Assembly (NCBI RefSeq): GCF_002286815.1
Contig: NZ_MUNM01000049.1
Coordinates: 1-56,517, forward strand
Length of the DNA: 56,517 nucleotides
Direction: 5' to 3'
Source: Pseudomonas sp. PICF141
GTDB taxonomy: Bacteria; Pseudomonadota; Gammaproteobacteria; Pseudomonadales; Pseudomonadaceae
The notes under the pieces are model-generated. The model saw only the letters and a program-made list of their open reading frames with translations. It did no database searches and was not told where the DNA came from. Position 1 is the stretch's first letter. Each line of letters opens with the position of its first letter. Both the position numbers and the translations under genes were made by a program. Shown here one piece after another: positions 33,871-43,424 of this stretch.

Positions 33871-35361
33871 TTGTCTATATCTAACGAGTTGATCAGTGCA
33901 AAAGCCGCCACCGGCATCGAAGGTCTGGATGACATCCTGGCCGGTGGATTGTCCCGCGGCCACGTGTTCTTGCTGGAGGGTGAACCCGGAACCGGCAAAA
34001 CCACCGTCGCATTGCATTTTTTGCTGGCCGGCGAGCGCTCGTTGTACATCACCCTCTCGGAAACCGAGCGCGAACTGCGTCAGGGGGCACTGTCCCATGG
34101 CTGGGAGATGGATGAGAACATCCACATCTTCGAGCTCACACCGCCGGAGAGCCTGCTCAATGCCGAGCATCAGCAGAGTCTGCTGTATTCCTCGGACCTG
34201 GAACTGGGTGAAGCCACCAAACAGATTTTCGAAGCGGTCGAACGGGTCAAACCGACCCGTGTCGTGGTCGATAGCCTGTCCGAAATCCGCCTGTTGGCAC
34301 AAAGCTCATTGCGCTACCGTCGGCAAATTCTGGCCATCAAGCATTACTTCGTGCGCTACGAAGCCACGGTACTGCTGCTGGATGACCTGACCACCGAAGC
34401 CCTCGACAAAACCGTGCACAGTGTGGCCCACGGAGTGATTCGCCTCGAAGAATTGACGCCCAACTACGGCGCCGAACGTCGGCGCATCCGCGTGGTGAAA
34501 TATCGCGGTCAGAAGTACCGGGGCGGTTTCCATGACTTCACCATCATGGGTGACGGCGTGCATGTCTTTCCACGCCTGGTGGCAGCCGAACATCGCGGCC
34601 GTTATATCCGTCAGCAGTTGACCAGTGGCATCCCGGAAATGGATGCCCTGCTCGGTGGCGGTATCGAGACGGGCTCCAGCACGCTGATCCTCGGCCCGGC
34701 CGGTACCGGCAAATCGCTGATCTCCATGATTTTCGCCGCTGCGGCGGTGGCCCGTGGGGAAAAGGCCGCGTTGTTCATCTTCGATGAAGAACTGGGGCTG
34801 CTGTTCGAGCGGATGAAAAACATCGGCATCGACTTGAAAGCCCTGGAAGCCACCGGCAACTTGCTGATCGAGCAAGTGGACGCCGCCGAATTGTCCCCCG
34901 GCGAATTCTCCTACCGGGTTCGTCGTTGTGTTGATGAGGGCAATATCAAAACCGTGGTGATCGACAGTATCAACGGCTATCAGGCGGCGATGCCTGAGGA
35001 AAATGCCCTGGTGCTGCACATGCACGAGTTGCTGCTGTACCTCAATCGTCAGGGCGCCGCGACGTTCATGACCGTCGCCCAACATGGGCTGGTCGGTGAC
35101 ATGCAGGCGCCCGTCGATATTACCTATCTCGCCGACACCGTCATTCTGCTGCGCTACTTCGAAGCCCTGGGCAAGGTTCGCCGAGCGATCTCGATCATCA
35201 AGAAACGTACCGGCAGCCACGAATCGACCATCCGCGAATACCGCATCAGCAGCCGAGGCATGACCATCGGCAAACCACTGGATGCATTTCAGGGTGTATT
35301 GCGTGGCGTGCCCACTTATCTGGGCGCGAGCAATCCGCTGCTTGAGGAAGATGCCCAGTGA
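33871..35361 (+). CDS. KaiC-like double RecA-type ATPase
   Basis: This roughly 496-residue protein has two KaiC/RadA ATPase domains in tandem. Walker A motifs are GEPGTGKTT (about 37-45) and GPAGTGKSL (about 275-283). Acidic catalytic segments are LSETERE and IFDEELG, and VVVDS and VVIDS are the Walker B strands. Near the C-terminus ADTVILLRYFEALGKVRRAI matches the KaiC CII domain. By eye, the position of the cyanobacterial phosphorylation pair S431/T432 reads T-Y. No kaiA or kaiB is near, so a circadian oscillator is not implied. The TTG at 33871 is preferred because AGAGGG lies 6 bases upstream; the ATG at 33856 lacks a ribosome-binding site. It overlaps the next kinase gene by 4 bp, implying a functional pair. 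Confidence 0.85.
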   Translation: MSISNELISAKAATGIEGLDDILAGGLSRGHVFLLEGEPGTGKTTVALHFLLAGERSLYITLSETERELRQGALSHGWEMDENIHIFELTPPESLLNAEHQQSLLYSSDLELGEATKQIFEAVERVKPTRVVVDSLSEIRLLAQSSLRYRRQILAIKHYFVRYEATVLLLDDLTTEALDKTVHSVAHGVIRLEELTPNYGAERRRIRVVKYRGQKYRGGFHDFTIMGDGVHVFPRLVAAEHRGRYIRQQLTSGIPEMDALLGGGIETGSSTLILGPAGTGKSLISMIFAAAAVARGEKAALFIFDEELGLLFERMKNIGIDLKALEATGNLLIEQVDAAELSPGEFSYRVRRCVDEGNIKTVVIDSINGYQAAMPEENALVLHMHELLLYLNRQGAATFMTVAQHGLVGDMQAPVDITYLADTVILLRYFEALGKVRRAISIIKKRTGSHESTIREYRISSRGMTIGKPLDAFQGVLRGVPTYLGASNPLLEEDAQ

Positions 35362-37028
35362 CGGCCATGGAGGCAATGTCCGAGCGTGCGATCATTCTTG
35401 CGCCGTTGGGACGCGACAGCCAGATCGCGCTGATGATGCTCAACGAGGCAGGAGTCGAAGGGATCATCACAAAGGATCTGGTCGCGTTGTGCAACGAGCT
35501 GTCGCTAGGTGCCGGCCTGTTGGTGATTGCTTCCGAGGCCTTATTGGGCGCCGACCTTGAACCGTTGCTGAGTCTGATCGAACAGCAACCGGCATGGTCG
35601 GATCTGCCGATCGTGCTGCTGACCCATCACGGTGGCCCGGAGCAGAACCCTGCGTCGCGACTCGGTTCGCAGTTGGGCAACGTGACGTTCCTTGAGCGCC
35701 CGTTCCATCCGGTCACGCTGATCAGCCTGGTCACCACCGCGTTGCGCGGGCGACGACGGCAGTATGAAGCCAGGGACCGGTTGATTGATCTGAGCCAAAG
35801 TGAACTGCGCCTGCAAAACACTCTGGAAACCCTCGAGCAACAGGTTGAAGAGCGCACCGCGCAACTGCGCCGCAACGAGGAGGTCCTCAGGCAGTCGCAG
35901 AAAATGGAAGCGGTCGGCCAACTCACCGGCGGTATTGCTCACGACTTCAATAATATGCTGACCGGCATCATCGGCAGTCTGGAGCTGCTGCGTCGACGCC
36001 TGGCACGCGGACGCACCGAAGACCTGGACAGCCTGATCGATCTTGGAGTGACTTCCGCCAACCGCGCGGCGGGCCTGACGCATCGTTTGCTGGCGTTCTC
36101 TCGGCGTCAGTCGCTGGATTCAAAACCGGTGCAGATGAACACCCTTGTGCTGTCCATGGACGAGCTATTGCAACGCAGCATCAATGAGAGCATTCACCTG
36201 GAAATGCAGCTGGACGAGCAGCTGTGGGTGGCCGAGGCGGACCCCAACCAACTCGAAAGCGCCCTGCTCAACCTGGTGCTCAACGCCCGGGATGCCATGC
36301 CCGACGGCGGAAAGCTGCTGGTCAAAACCTCCAATCGGCATCTGGACACGGCGTTTACCGCGGCACACAGCAACCTGCAGCCGGGCGACTACATCGTCCT
36401 GAGTGTCACCGATACCGGTTACGGCATGCCGCAAAGCACCATCAACCGAGCTTTTGATCCCTTCTTCACGACCAAACCCATTGGCCAGGGCACAGGCCTG
36501 GGATTGTCGATGATTTACGGTTTCAGCAAACAGTCCGGCGGCCATGCGAGCATTGACAGTGAAGTCGGAAAAGGCACCACGGTCAGTCTGTTTTTGCCGC
36601 GTTTCAGCGGCGAACTGGTCCAGGATACCCAAATCGATGCCCAACATGCGCCTTACGCCCGGAACGGCGAAACCGTGCTGATCGTCGAGGATGATCCCGC
36701 AGTGCGAGTATTGGTCAGTGCCGTATTGAGTGAATTGGGTTACGCCTTCGTTGAAGCGGGCGATGCCGACAGCGCCATGCCGATACTCAACTCGGGTCAG
36801 CGAATCGACCTGCTGATCAGCGACGTGGGATTGCCGGGCATGAACGGCCGGCAACTGGCGGAAATCGGCCGGCAGTATCGGCCTGACCTGAAAGTATTGT
36901 TCATCACCGGTTACGCCGAACACGCTGCCGTACGCGGTGGTTTTCTTGATCCAGGCATGCAGATGATCACCAAGCCGTTCACCTTCGATTTGTTGACGGC
37001 GAAGGTGCGGGAGATGATCAGCGCCTGA
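35358..37028 (+). CDS. Hybrid histidine kinase with N-terminal pseudo-receiver, coupled to the KaiC-like gene
   Basis: This 556-residue cytoplasmic kinase has a receiver-like fold at residues about 8-128. The phospho-acceptor aspartate is absent (LLVIASEAL where the D is expected) and the conserved lysine is replaced (LERPF). A coiled coil (about 140-185) leads to the HisKA domain with the phosphorylatable H195 in GIAHDFNNML. An HATPase domain with DTGYGMP and GTGLGLS follows. A true C-terminal receiver at about 435-550 has the acceptor aspartate in LLISDVGLPG and the lysine in TKPF. There are no membrane segments. The GTG start is preceded by GAGGAAG and overlaps the kaiC-like stop (GTGA). 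The degenerate receiver probably mediates protein contact, possibly with the KaiC-like ATPase. Confidence 0.85.
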   Translation: MTAMEAMSERAIILAPLGRDSQIALMMLNEAGVEGIITKDLVALCNELSLGAGLLVIASEALLGADLEPLLSLIEQQPAWSDLPIVLLTHHGGPEQNPASRLGSQLGNVTFLERPFHPVTLISLVTTALRGRRRQYEARDRLIDLSQSELRLQNTLETLEQQVEERTAQLRRNEEVLRQSQKMEAVGQLTGGIAHDFNNMLTGIIGSLELLRRRLARGRTEDLDSLIDLGVTSANRAAGLTHRLLAFSRRQSLDSKPVQMNTLVLSMDELLQRSINESIHLEMQLDEQLWVAEADPNQLESALLNLVLNARDAMPDGGKLLVKTSNRHLDTAFTAAHSNLQPGDYIVLSVTDTGYGMPQSTINRAFDPFFTTKPIGQGTGLGLSMIYGFSKQSGGHASIDSEVGKGTTVSLFLPRFSGELVQDTQIDAQHAPYARNGETVLIVEDDPAVRVLVSAVLSELGYAFVEAGDADSAMPILNSGQRIDLLISDVGLPGMNGRQLAEIGRQYRPDLKVLFITGYAEHAAVRGGFLDPGMQMITKPFTFDLLTAKVREMISA

Positions 37029-37039
37029 GAGATTCTCGT

Positions 37040-37129
37040 GTAGGCGCTGCCGAAGGCTGCGATCTTTTGATCTGGGCCGTCGCGCAGGCGCAAAAAGATC
37101 AAAAGATCGCAGCCTGCGGCAGCTCCTAC
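37040..37129. repeat. REP inverted pair between convergent signalling genes
   Basis: Arms 37040-37073 and 37096-37129 are complementary over 34 bases with a few mismatches. They carry CTGCCGAAGGCTGCGATC and the ATCTTTTGATC palindrome. The pair probably also serves as a transcription end for the flanking convergent genes. Confidence 0.85.
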
Positions 37130-37145
37130 GGGGGGCCAGCCGTCT

Positions 37146-37523
37146 TCAGCACAGCATGTCCTGCATGATCTTTTGCAACACATCCAGATCGAAGGGCTTG
37201 CCCAGGATCGGTGCTTTGCGGGTGATCGGGCTGTCGGTCTCGCGAATTTCCTGCGGGTAGCCGCTGATGAAGATGACCTTGAGCTCCGGTCGCAGCTTGA
37301 CGGCGGGTTCGGCGATCTGCACGCCAGTGATTCCCCCCGGTAAGCGGAAGTCGGTGATCATCATGTCCAGATGCGGTTTGCTCGCCAGAATTTCAAAGGC
37401 CTGTTCGCCGTTCTCGGCTTGCAGCACCCGGTAACCCTCACTCGACAAGTAAGTAGACAGCACCATCAAGATCGAAGGGTCATCCTCGACGATCAGTACC
37501 ACATCTTGTGCATCTTCACTCAT
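37146..37523 (-). CDS. Single-domain response regulator
   Basis: This 125-residue protein is a receiver domain only. Acidic residues lie in LIVEDDPS, the acceptor aspartate in MMITDFRLPG and the conserved lysine in LGKPFD. It has no output domain, so it would relay phosphate or act by contact, as in CheY-like or FixJ-type shuttles. The ATG at 37523 is chosen because the receiver begins there (MSEDAQDVV). It lies 44 bp downstream of the receiver-kinase gene and probably shares its transcript. Confidence 0.88.
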   Translation of the reverse strand: MSEDAQDVVLIVEDDPSILMVLSTYLSSEGYRVLQAENGEQAFEILASKPHLDMMITDFRLPGGITGVQIAEPAVKLRPELKVIFISGYPQEIRETDSPITRKAPILGKPFDLDVLQKIMQDMLC

Positions 37524-37567
37524 GGAAAGCCTTTGTTCAGTCAATAGCTGCTGATACGACCTTGCGG

Positions 37568-38782
37568 TCACTCAGAGGTTGCGTTTATCGGGCTGTTTTC
37601 CTGCAGCGGCAGACAAACGCGAAACAAGGCGCCTTCGCCAATCCGGCTCTCGACGGTGATGGAGCCACCGTGGGCGGCGACAATCTGCTCCGAAATAAAC
37701 AGCCCCAGGCCCAGTCCCGCTACAACGGTCTTGGCGCAAACGCGTTCGAATTGTTGAAAAATGCGCGGCTGATCCTCTTCACTGATCCCGATACCGCGGT
37801 CCTGAACCTCAATCCACGCTAGCCCGTCCTGATTGTACACGCGTACGTCGATCAGGCTGTTGGCGCCATAACGCAGCGCATTGGTCAACAAGTTGGAAAC
37901 CACTTGTTCGATACGGAATTCGTCCCAGTGCCCCATCACCGGCTGCTCGGCCGTCAAGATGACCGACGATTGCGCGGCCTCGACCTGCGGGGCAAAGTTT
38001 TGCAGAAGATTGTTTACCAGTTGCACAAGGTCAAACCGGCTGGGGCGAATCGACAGCTTGCCGGTGCGAATCCGCGACACATCGAGCATGTCTTCGATCA
38101 GGCGGATCAGGCTTTTGATCTGCCGCTCGTCGCGGTCGACCATGGCGTGCATTTTGTCCATCGTGAATGCCGCGGCGTTATCCCGGGCCAGGTGCATTTT
38201 ACGTAACTGGGTTTCGAGAATCAGGCCATTGAGTGGCGTACGGACTTCGTGGGCCACGATGGACATGAAGTCATCTCGCATGCGCACCGCCTGCTCCAGC
38301 TCATTCTGGGTGTTCTGCAACTGTTTGAGCAGCGCCTCCTGCTCCCGTCGACTTTGCTCCAGCGCCTGGACCTGATGCTCCATCGCTTTGCTCTGGCGAT
38401 ACAGGTCGACAAAGACATTGACCTTGCTCTTGACCGCATGAACATCCAGCGGCTTGTGCAAGAAATCCACCGCACCGCTTTCATAACCCTTGAACGCGTA
38501 GTTAAGCTCGCGGCCGGCGGCACTGACGAACACAATCGGGATGTTTTTGGTTTTTTCCGTGCCGCGCATCAACTCGGCCAGCTCGAAGCCGTTCATGCCG
38601 GGCATCTGCACATCAAGAATGGCCAAGGCGAATTCATGCTGCAGCAACAGCGACAAGGCTTCGTCGGCGCACAGGGCTTTGTAGACGATACGGTCTTCGC
38701 GCCTGATCAATGCATCGAGCGCCAGAAGGTTTTCCGGCAGGTCGTCGACGATCAATAATTTGGCCTGGACATTTCTTAACAT
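37568..38782 (-). CDS. Receiver-histidine kinase hybrid (REC-HisKA-HATPase)
   Basis: This 404-residue cytoplasmic protein begins with a complete receiver (residues 8-125: LIVDDLPENLLAL, acceptor aspartate in ALAILDVQMPG, lysine in LHKPLD). A coiled coil follows, then a HisKA domain with the histidine in SIVAHEVRTPLNG (near 177) and an HATPase domain (DRGIGIS, GLGLGLFIS). An N-terminal receiver feeding a kinase suggests it accepts phosphate from the large hybrid kinase upstream and changes its own activity. It has no sensory or membrane domain. Confidence 0.9.
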   Translation of the reverse strand: MLRNVQAKLLIVDDLPENLLALDALIRREDRIVYKALCADEALSLLLQHEFALAILDVQMPGMNGFELAELMRGTEKTKNIPIVFVSAAGRELNYAFKGYESGAVDFLHKPLDVHAVKSKVNVFVDLYRQSKAMEHQVQALEQSRREQEALLKQLQNTQNELEQAVRMRDDFMSIVAHEVRTPLNGLILETQLRKMHLARDNAAAFTMDKMHAMVDRDERQIKSLIRLIEDMLDVSRIRTGKLSIRPSRFDLVQLVNNLLQNFAPQVEAAQSSVILTAEQPVMGHWDEFRIEQVVSNLLTNALRYGANSLIDVRVYNQDGLAWIEVQDRGIGISEEDQPRIFQQFERVCAKTVVAGLGLGLFISEQIVAAHGGSITVESRIGEGALFRVCLPLQENSPINATSE

Positions 38783-38858
38783 GCGACTCGTTCCAGCTCG
38801 ACAAACAGATGGCTAATGCCGCGAAGATCCAGCCGATGAGTATCCAGCACTGCCCTAT

Positions 38859-39674
38859 TCATGATTTGCGATAAATCCGTTCTGGTTTGACCAATGCTTC
38901 AAATTGTTTGCCATAGGCCGAGAATTCCAGGGTTTCCTTACTGCCCAGAGCCAGAATCCCCCGATGACACAGCGATTCGTGAAACAAGCCAAACGCACGA
39001 TCCTGAAGTTTTTTATTGAAATAAATCAATACATTACGGCATGAAATCAATTGAGTCTCCGAGAACACACTGTCGGTGGCCAGGCTGTGGTCGGCGAAGG
39101 TCACGTTGTCGCACAGGCTCTTGTCGAAAATCGCATAACCATAGGCCGCCGTGTAGTAATCGGCGAACGAGCGCTGACCACCCGCCTGCTGGTAGTTGTG
39201 AGTGTAGGCCCGGACGTTCTCCAAGGAGAAAATCCCCTGCCGCGCTTTATCCAGCGAGTATGGGTTGATGTCGGTGGCATAGAGAATGGTGCGATCCAGC
39301 AGGCCTTCTTCACGCAGCAGAATCGCCATCGAATAGACCTCTTCGCCAGTGCTGCAACCGGCGATCCAGACCTTGATCGACGGGTAAGTCTTGAGCAGTG
39401 GCACCACTTCCTGACGTAACGCCAGAAAATGCGAAGGGTCGCGGAACATTTCACTGACCGGAATCGTCAGGCATTGCAGCAGCTGCATGAACGCACTCGG
39501 ATTATGCAAAACCTTCTCTTGCAGCGCCGAGATGGTTTTGCACTCCAACTGACTCAAGGCGTGATTGACCCGGCGTTTGATCGAAGCGCTGGAATAATCG
39601 CGAAAATCGTAGCTGTACTTGAGGTAGATCGCCTCGATCAACAAGCGCAATTCGATGTCGTTGCCGCACTCCAC
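38859..39674 (-). CDS. CheR-type protein-glutamate methyltransferase (orphan)
   Basis: This 271-residue protein has the CheR all-alpha N-domain (residues about 1-75, DFRDYSSASIKRR) and the S-adenosylmethionine-binding domain (IWAGCSTGEEVYSMAILL type motif VWIAGCSTGEEVYS near 110, then ATDINPYSLDKAR). CISCRN-like ISCRNVLIYF and the C-terminal FEALVKPERIYRK complete the family. No chemoreceptor, CheA or CheB gene is adjacent; it is coupled to a hybrid kinase gene. The GTG at 39674 is chosen because it overlaps the kinase stop codon as TAGTG and follows GGAACG. A GTG at 39701 would add nine residues but has no binding site. Confidence 0.85.
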   Translation of the reverse strand: MECGNDIELRLLIEAIYLKYSYDFRDYSSASIKRRVNHALSQLECKTISALQEKVLHNPSAFMQLLQCLTIPVSEMFRDPSHFLALRQEVVPLLKTYPSIKVWIAGCSTGEEVYSMAILLREEGLLDRTILYATDINPYSLDKARQGIFSLENVRAYTHNYQQAGGQRSFADYYTAAYGYAIFDKSLCDNVTFADHSLATDSVFSETQLISCRNVLIYFNKKLQDRAFGLFHESLCHRGILALGSKETLEFSAYGKQFEALVKPERIYRKS

Positions 39675-42600
39675 TAGATGCGTTCCATCTTCGGTAGCCA
39701 CACACGAATCAGCGAAAACAGGCGATCCAGGTCAATGGGTTTGGCCAGGTAGTCGTTGGAACCGGCCTGCAAGCAGCGCTCCTGATCGTCTTTCATCGCC
39801 TTGGCCGTCACCGCAATGATTGGCAGTTTGCGCCAGCGCGGGTCCTTGCGGATCTCGAGGGTGGCTTCGAAACCATCCATTTCCGGCATCATCACGTCCA
39901 TCAGCACCAGGTCAATGTCCTCGACTTCATTCAATTTCTCGATCGCCTCACGGCCGGTGCGGCCAATGACCACGACGGCGCCCTTTTGCTCCAAGGCGCT
40001 GGTAAGGGCGAAGATGTTGCGTACATCGTCGTCCACCAACAGCACTTTACGGCCCTCGAAAACCTTGTCGCGGCTGCGGGCGATCTTGAGCATCGTCTGG
40101 CGCTCCTGGGACAAGCGGGATTCGATCTTGTGCAGAAAAAGTGTCACTTCGTCCAGCAACCGCTCGGGCGAGCGAGCGCCCTTGATGATGATCGAACGCG
40201 AATACTTGCGCAGCTCCGCCTCTTCGTCCCGGGTCAGGTTACGTCCGGTATAGACGATCACTGGCGGGAACGAGCAGATATCTTCGATGGACATGCGTTT
40301 GAGCAAGTCGTTGCCGAGCATGTCCGGCAGCTTCAGGTCGATGATCATGCAGTCAAAAATCGTGGTGCGCAGCAAATCCAGCGCATCCTGCGCCAGGCCG
40401 ACAGCGGTGATTTCAATCTCCTCATCGCCGATCAGCCGGGCGATGCTGTCGCGTTGCACGTCGTCGTCTTCAACCAGCAAGACCCGTTTGACCTTTTGCG
40501 TCAGTTTGTCTTCGAGACGGGCAAATACCTCCTTGAGCTCCTCGCGTGTGGTGGGCTTGACCGCATAACCGATGGCGCCCAGATGCATGGCCGCCTCGAC
40601 CCGGTCTTCGACCGAAATCACGTGCACCGGAATGTGCCGGGTTTCGGCATGCTCTTTAAGGCGCTGCAATACCGTCAGCCCGGAATGATCCGGCAGGCGC
40701 ATGTCCAGCAGAATCGCATCAGGGAGGAACTGCATGGCCAGGTCGTAGCCTTCGTCGGCGCCGTGGGCCACCAGGCACTGATAACCCAGTTCATGGGCCA
40801 GATCGTAGAGAATGTGCGCGAAGTCTGGCTCATCCTCCACGACCAGAATGCAACGAGTCGCGAATGGCGCCTTGTTGCGATCATCGTCGAAACGCGGAAT
40901 GTCGACGTCGGCAATCAGGGGCCCAGGCGCAGCAACCACGGCGTTTTTCGGCACGGCCACTGGCGTTGCGCTCACCGCCTCGACAGGCGCCTCATCCGGT
41001 TCGACATAGTGCTGTGGCAGCACCAGTGTGAACACACTGCCCTGCCCAGGCGTGCTGGTCACGCTGATGGAGCCGCCCAATAACGTGGCCAGATCACGGG
41101 AAATCGACAAACCCAGGCCGGTGCCACCGTAACGGCGGTTGATGGTGCCATCGGCCTGACGGAAGGCTTCGAAAATGCTTTCCTGCTGATCCGGCGCGAT
41201 ACCGATGCCCGAATCGCGGATGATAAAGGCAATGCCCTCGCCCGGCTGGGCAGCGACGCTCAGGCTGACAGTGCCCTTCTCGGTGAACTTCACGGCGTTG
41301 GACAACAGGTTCTTGATCACCTGCTCCAGGCGCTGGCGATCGGTGAACAACACAAGCGGCGCATCGGCCAGCAATTGCACCTGGAAATCCAGGTTCTTTT
41401 GCGCAGCCAACGGCTGGAACATGCCACGCAAGCCTTCCACCAGACGCGCGACATGGGTGTTTTCCGCTCGCACCTCAAGCTTGCCGGCCTCGACCTTGGA
41501 AATGTCGAGAATGTCGTTGATCAGGTTCAGCAAATCGTTGCCGGCGGAATAAATCGACTCGGCGAATTTGACCTGTTCGGCACTGAGGTTTTCCTGCGGG
41601 TTTTCCGCCAACAACCTGGCCAGAATCAACGAACTGTTCAGCGGCGTGCGCAGTTCATGGGACATGTTGGCGAGGAATTCGGATTTGTATTTGCTCGAGC
41701 GCTGCAACTCTTTGGCGCGCGCTTGGAGCTCAATCTGCGCCAGATTCAGCTCGGTGTTCTTCTGGTCCATGGCATCGCGTTGCGCGGCCAGGATCTGCCC
41801 CTGCTCGGCGAGTTGTTCGTTAGTTTGCTCCAGCTCCACCTGCTGGGCTTGCAGATGAGTCTGGGACTCCTTGAGGATCCGCGACTGCTCTTCCAGCTCT
41901 TCGTTGGCGCTCTTGAGCTCTTCTTGCTGAACCTGCAGCTCTTCGTTGAGTTGCTGGGCTTCGGCGAGCACTTCCTGCAAGCGTTGACGATAGCGAGCGG
42001 CCTCGATCGAGGTGCCGATGTTGCCGGCGATCAACTCGAGCAGTTCAACATCACGATCCGTCAGCGTGCGCAGGAAACCCAGTTCGATCACACCGTTGAC
42101 CCGATCGTCGTCGCTGGTGGGCACTACTAATACGCTATGCGGCAAACCTTCGCCCAGGCCGGAACTGACTTTGAAGTAGCCGCCCGGGACATCATCCAGG
42201 CGAATCAAACGCCCTTGTTGCGCCACCTGGCCGACAATGCCTTCGCCACTGTAGATCTGCTGTTCAAGCGCTTCCTGTTCCCGGGAAAAACCGTAAGACG
42301 CGATGCGCTTGAGGCCGCCGTGATCCTCACGGACATAGATCGCCGCGACAGCCGTGCCCAAGTATTGCGCGCAGAACTGCAAAATGTTGCGCCCCAACAC
42401 ATTGAGCGATAGCTGGCCCAAGACTTGCTCGGCCAGTTCAGTCTGGCCATTGCGCAACCAGGCTTGCTGTTCCAGACGCAGGGCGCTGGCCTGTTGTCTG
42501 GCGAGGTTGGCGCTGTAACTTTGCGACAGTTTGAGCAGGTCCCGACGGCCAATGTAGGCCAACAACCCGCTGATAGCGGCCACCAACAGCAGATAAAGGG

Positions 42601-43165
42601 CGATGCTCCAGATCGTAGTGCGGCGCACTTCCTCGTTGCGCGTAGCACGCAACTGCTGCTCCAGGTCGATAACGTCTTCGAATTGCTTGCGGATCTCGTC
42701 GGTCAGGCGCTTGCCACGCCCGGCCTTGACGACGCCACGGTAGTCACCGTTGGCGCGCTGCAAATCGATCATCGCTTGCGCGTAAGTGGCCCATTCGGTC
42801 TGCAAGGCCTGGAGCCGGTGCAGACGATCAGTCTGGAGCGGATTGTCGGCAGTCAATTCGAGCAAGGTACTGAGCGCGACGGCGATTCTCGGCTTGGCCG
42901 TCTCGTAGGGATCGAGGAAATGTTCATCGCCACTGAGCAGAAACCCGCGCATGCCGGTTTCCAGATCGACGGTCAGCTTTATCGCTTCATTGGCATTATT
43001 GATCACCCGGTCGGTGTGCTGGACCCACTGGATCACCGACAGCAGGTAGGTGATCAGCGAAACGAAGAAAACCGCACTGATGACGCCCATACCCAGTGGC
43101 AGGCTGACGTTGCGGCTCAGGAGTTTACGGAATCGTTGCTCATCAACCGAAGACGCAGAGGTCAT
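39674..43165 (-). CDS. Large hybrid sensor kinase: CHASE3-like/GAF/HisKA/HATPase plus three receivers
   Basis: This 1163-residue protein has an N-terminal membrane helix (about 25-47), a CHASE3-like extracytoplasmic domain with ETGMRGFLLSG (near 80), a second helix (about 180-203, IALYLLLVAAISGLLAYIG), and a GAF domain (about 240-395). A long glutamine/glutamate-rich coiled coil (about 405-520) connects it to HisKA, with the histidine in FLANMSHELRTPLNSS, and to HATPase, with RYGGTGLGLSISRD. Three receivers follow, with acceptor aspartates in ILLDMRLPD, MIIDLKLPD and VLMDVMMPE. Several starts are possible; the ATG at 43165 is chosen because the receptor begins MTSASSVDEQ there, and 43195 is an alternative. 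It is the likely top of the local phosphorelay. Confidence 0.9.
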   Translation of the reverse strand: MTSASSVDEQRFRKLLSRNVSLPLGMGVISAVFFVSLITYLLSVIQWVQHTDRVINNANEAIKLTVDLETGMRGFLLSGDEHFLDPYETAKPRIAVALSTLLELTADNPLQTDRLHRLQALQTEWATYAQAMIDLQRANGDYRGVVKAGRGKRLTDEIRKQFEDVIDLEQQLRATRNEEVRRTTIWSIALYLLLVAAISGLLAYIGRRDLLKLSQSYSANLARQQASALRLEQQAWLRNGQTELAEQVLGQLSLNVLGRNILQFCAQYLGTAVAAIYVREDHGGLKRIASYGFSREQEALEQQIYSGEGIVGQVAQQGRLIRLDDVPGGYFKVSSGLGEGLPHSVLVVPTSDDDRVNGVIELGFLRTLTDRDVELLELIAGNIGTSIEAARYRQRLQEVLAEAQQLNEELQVQQEELKSANEELEEQSRILKESQTHLQAQQVELEQTNEQLAEQGQILAAQRDAMDQKNTELNLAQIELQARAKELQRSSKYKSEFLANMSHELRTPLNSSLILARLLAENPQENLSAEQVKFAESIYSAGNDLLNLINDILDISKVEAGKLEVRAENTHVARLVEGLRGMFQPLAAQKNLDFQVQLLADAPLVLFTDRQRLEQVIKNLLSNAVKFTEKGTVSLSVAAQPGEGIAFIIRDSGIGIAPDQQESIFEAFRQADGTINRRYGGTGLGLSISRDLATLLGGSISVTSTPGQGSVFTLVLPQHYVEPDEAPVEAVSATPVAVPKNAVVAAPGPLIADVDIPRFDDDRNKAPFATRCILVVEDEPDFAHILYDLAHELGYQCLVAHGADEGYDLAMQFLPDAILLDMRLPDHSGLTVLQRLKEHAETRHIPVHVISVEDRVEAAMHLGAIGYAVKPTTREELKEVFARLEDKLTQKVKRVLLVEDDDVQRDSIARLIGDEEIEITAVGLAQDALDLLRTTIFDCMIIDLKLPDMLGNDLLKRMSIEDICSFPPVIVYTGRNLTRDEEAELRKYSRSIIIKGARSPERLLDEVTLFLHKIESRLSQERQTMLKIARSRDKVFEGRKVLLVDDDVRNIFALTSALEQKGAVVVIGRTGREAIEKLNEVEDIDLVLMDVMMPEMDGFEATLEIRKDPRWRKLPIIAVTAKAMKDDQERCLQAGSNDYLAKPIDLDRLFSLIRVWLPKMERI

Positions 43166-43424
43166 GGGAAGCCTTGTCGTGCTGTTGAAAGGCATCGAGT
43201 CTGCCCCAAAACGGCCGGGGCGATCCATTTTTCTGACACGTTTTGCGGTAAAAACCTGCATTTAGCTGCTCTGGGACAAAGGAGCGGTTATTCTCTGCGG
43301 CTCTGGTGCGGCTATTGTCTTTGTAACGCGTCGGGAACCTGTCGTGATTCGTCACTGACCCATGCTGGAGTCCGGCGATTTCGATTGTCCGGCAACCGCG
43401 AAATTCAATGTTGAGAGCCCCACT

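Noticed and set aside
33871..35361. Complete Kai circadian clock
   Set aside because: Only a KaiC-like ATPase is present; no kaiA or kaiB in the window.
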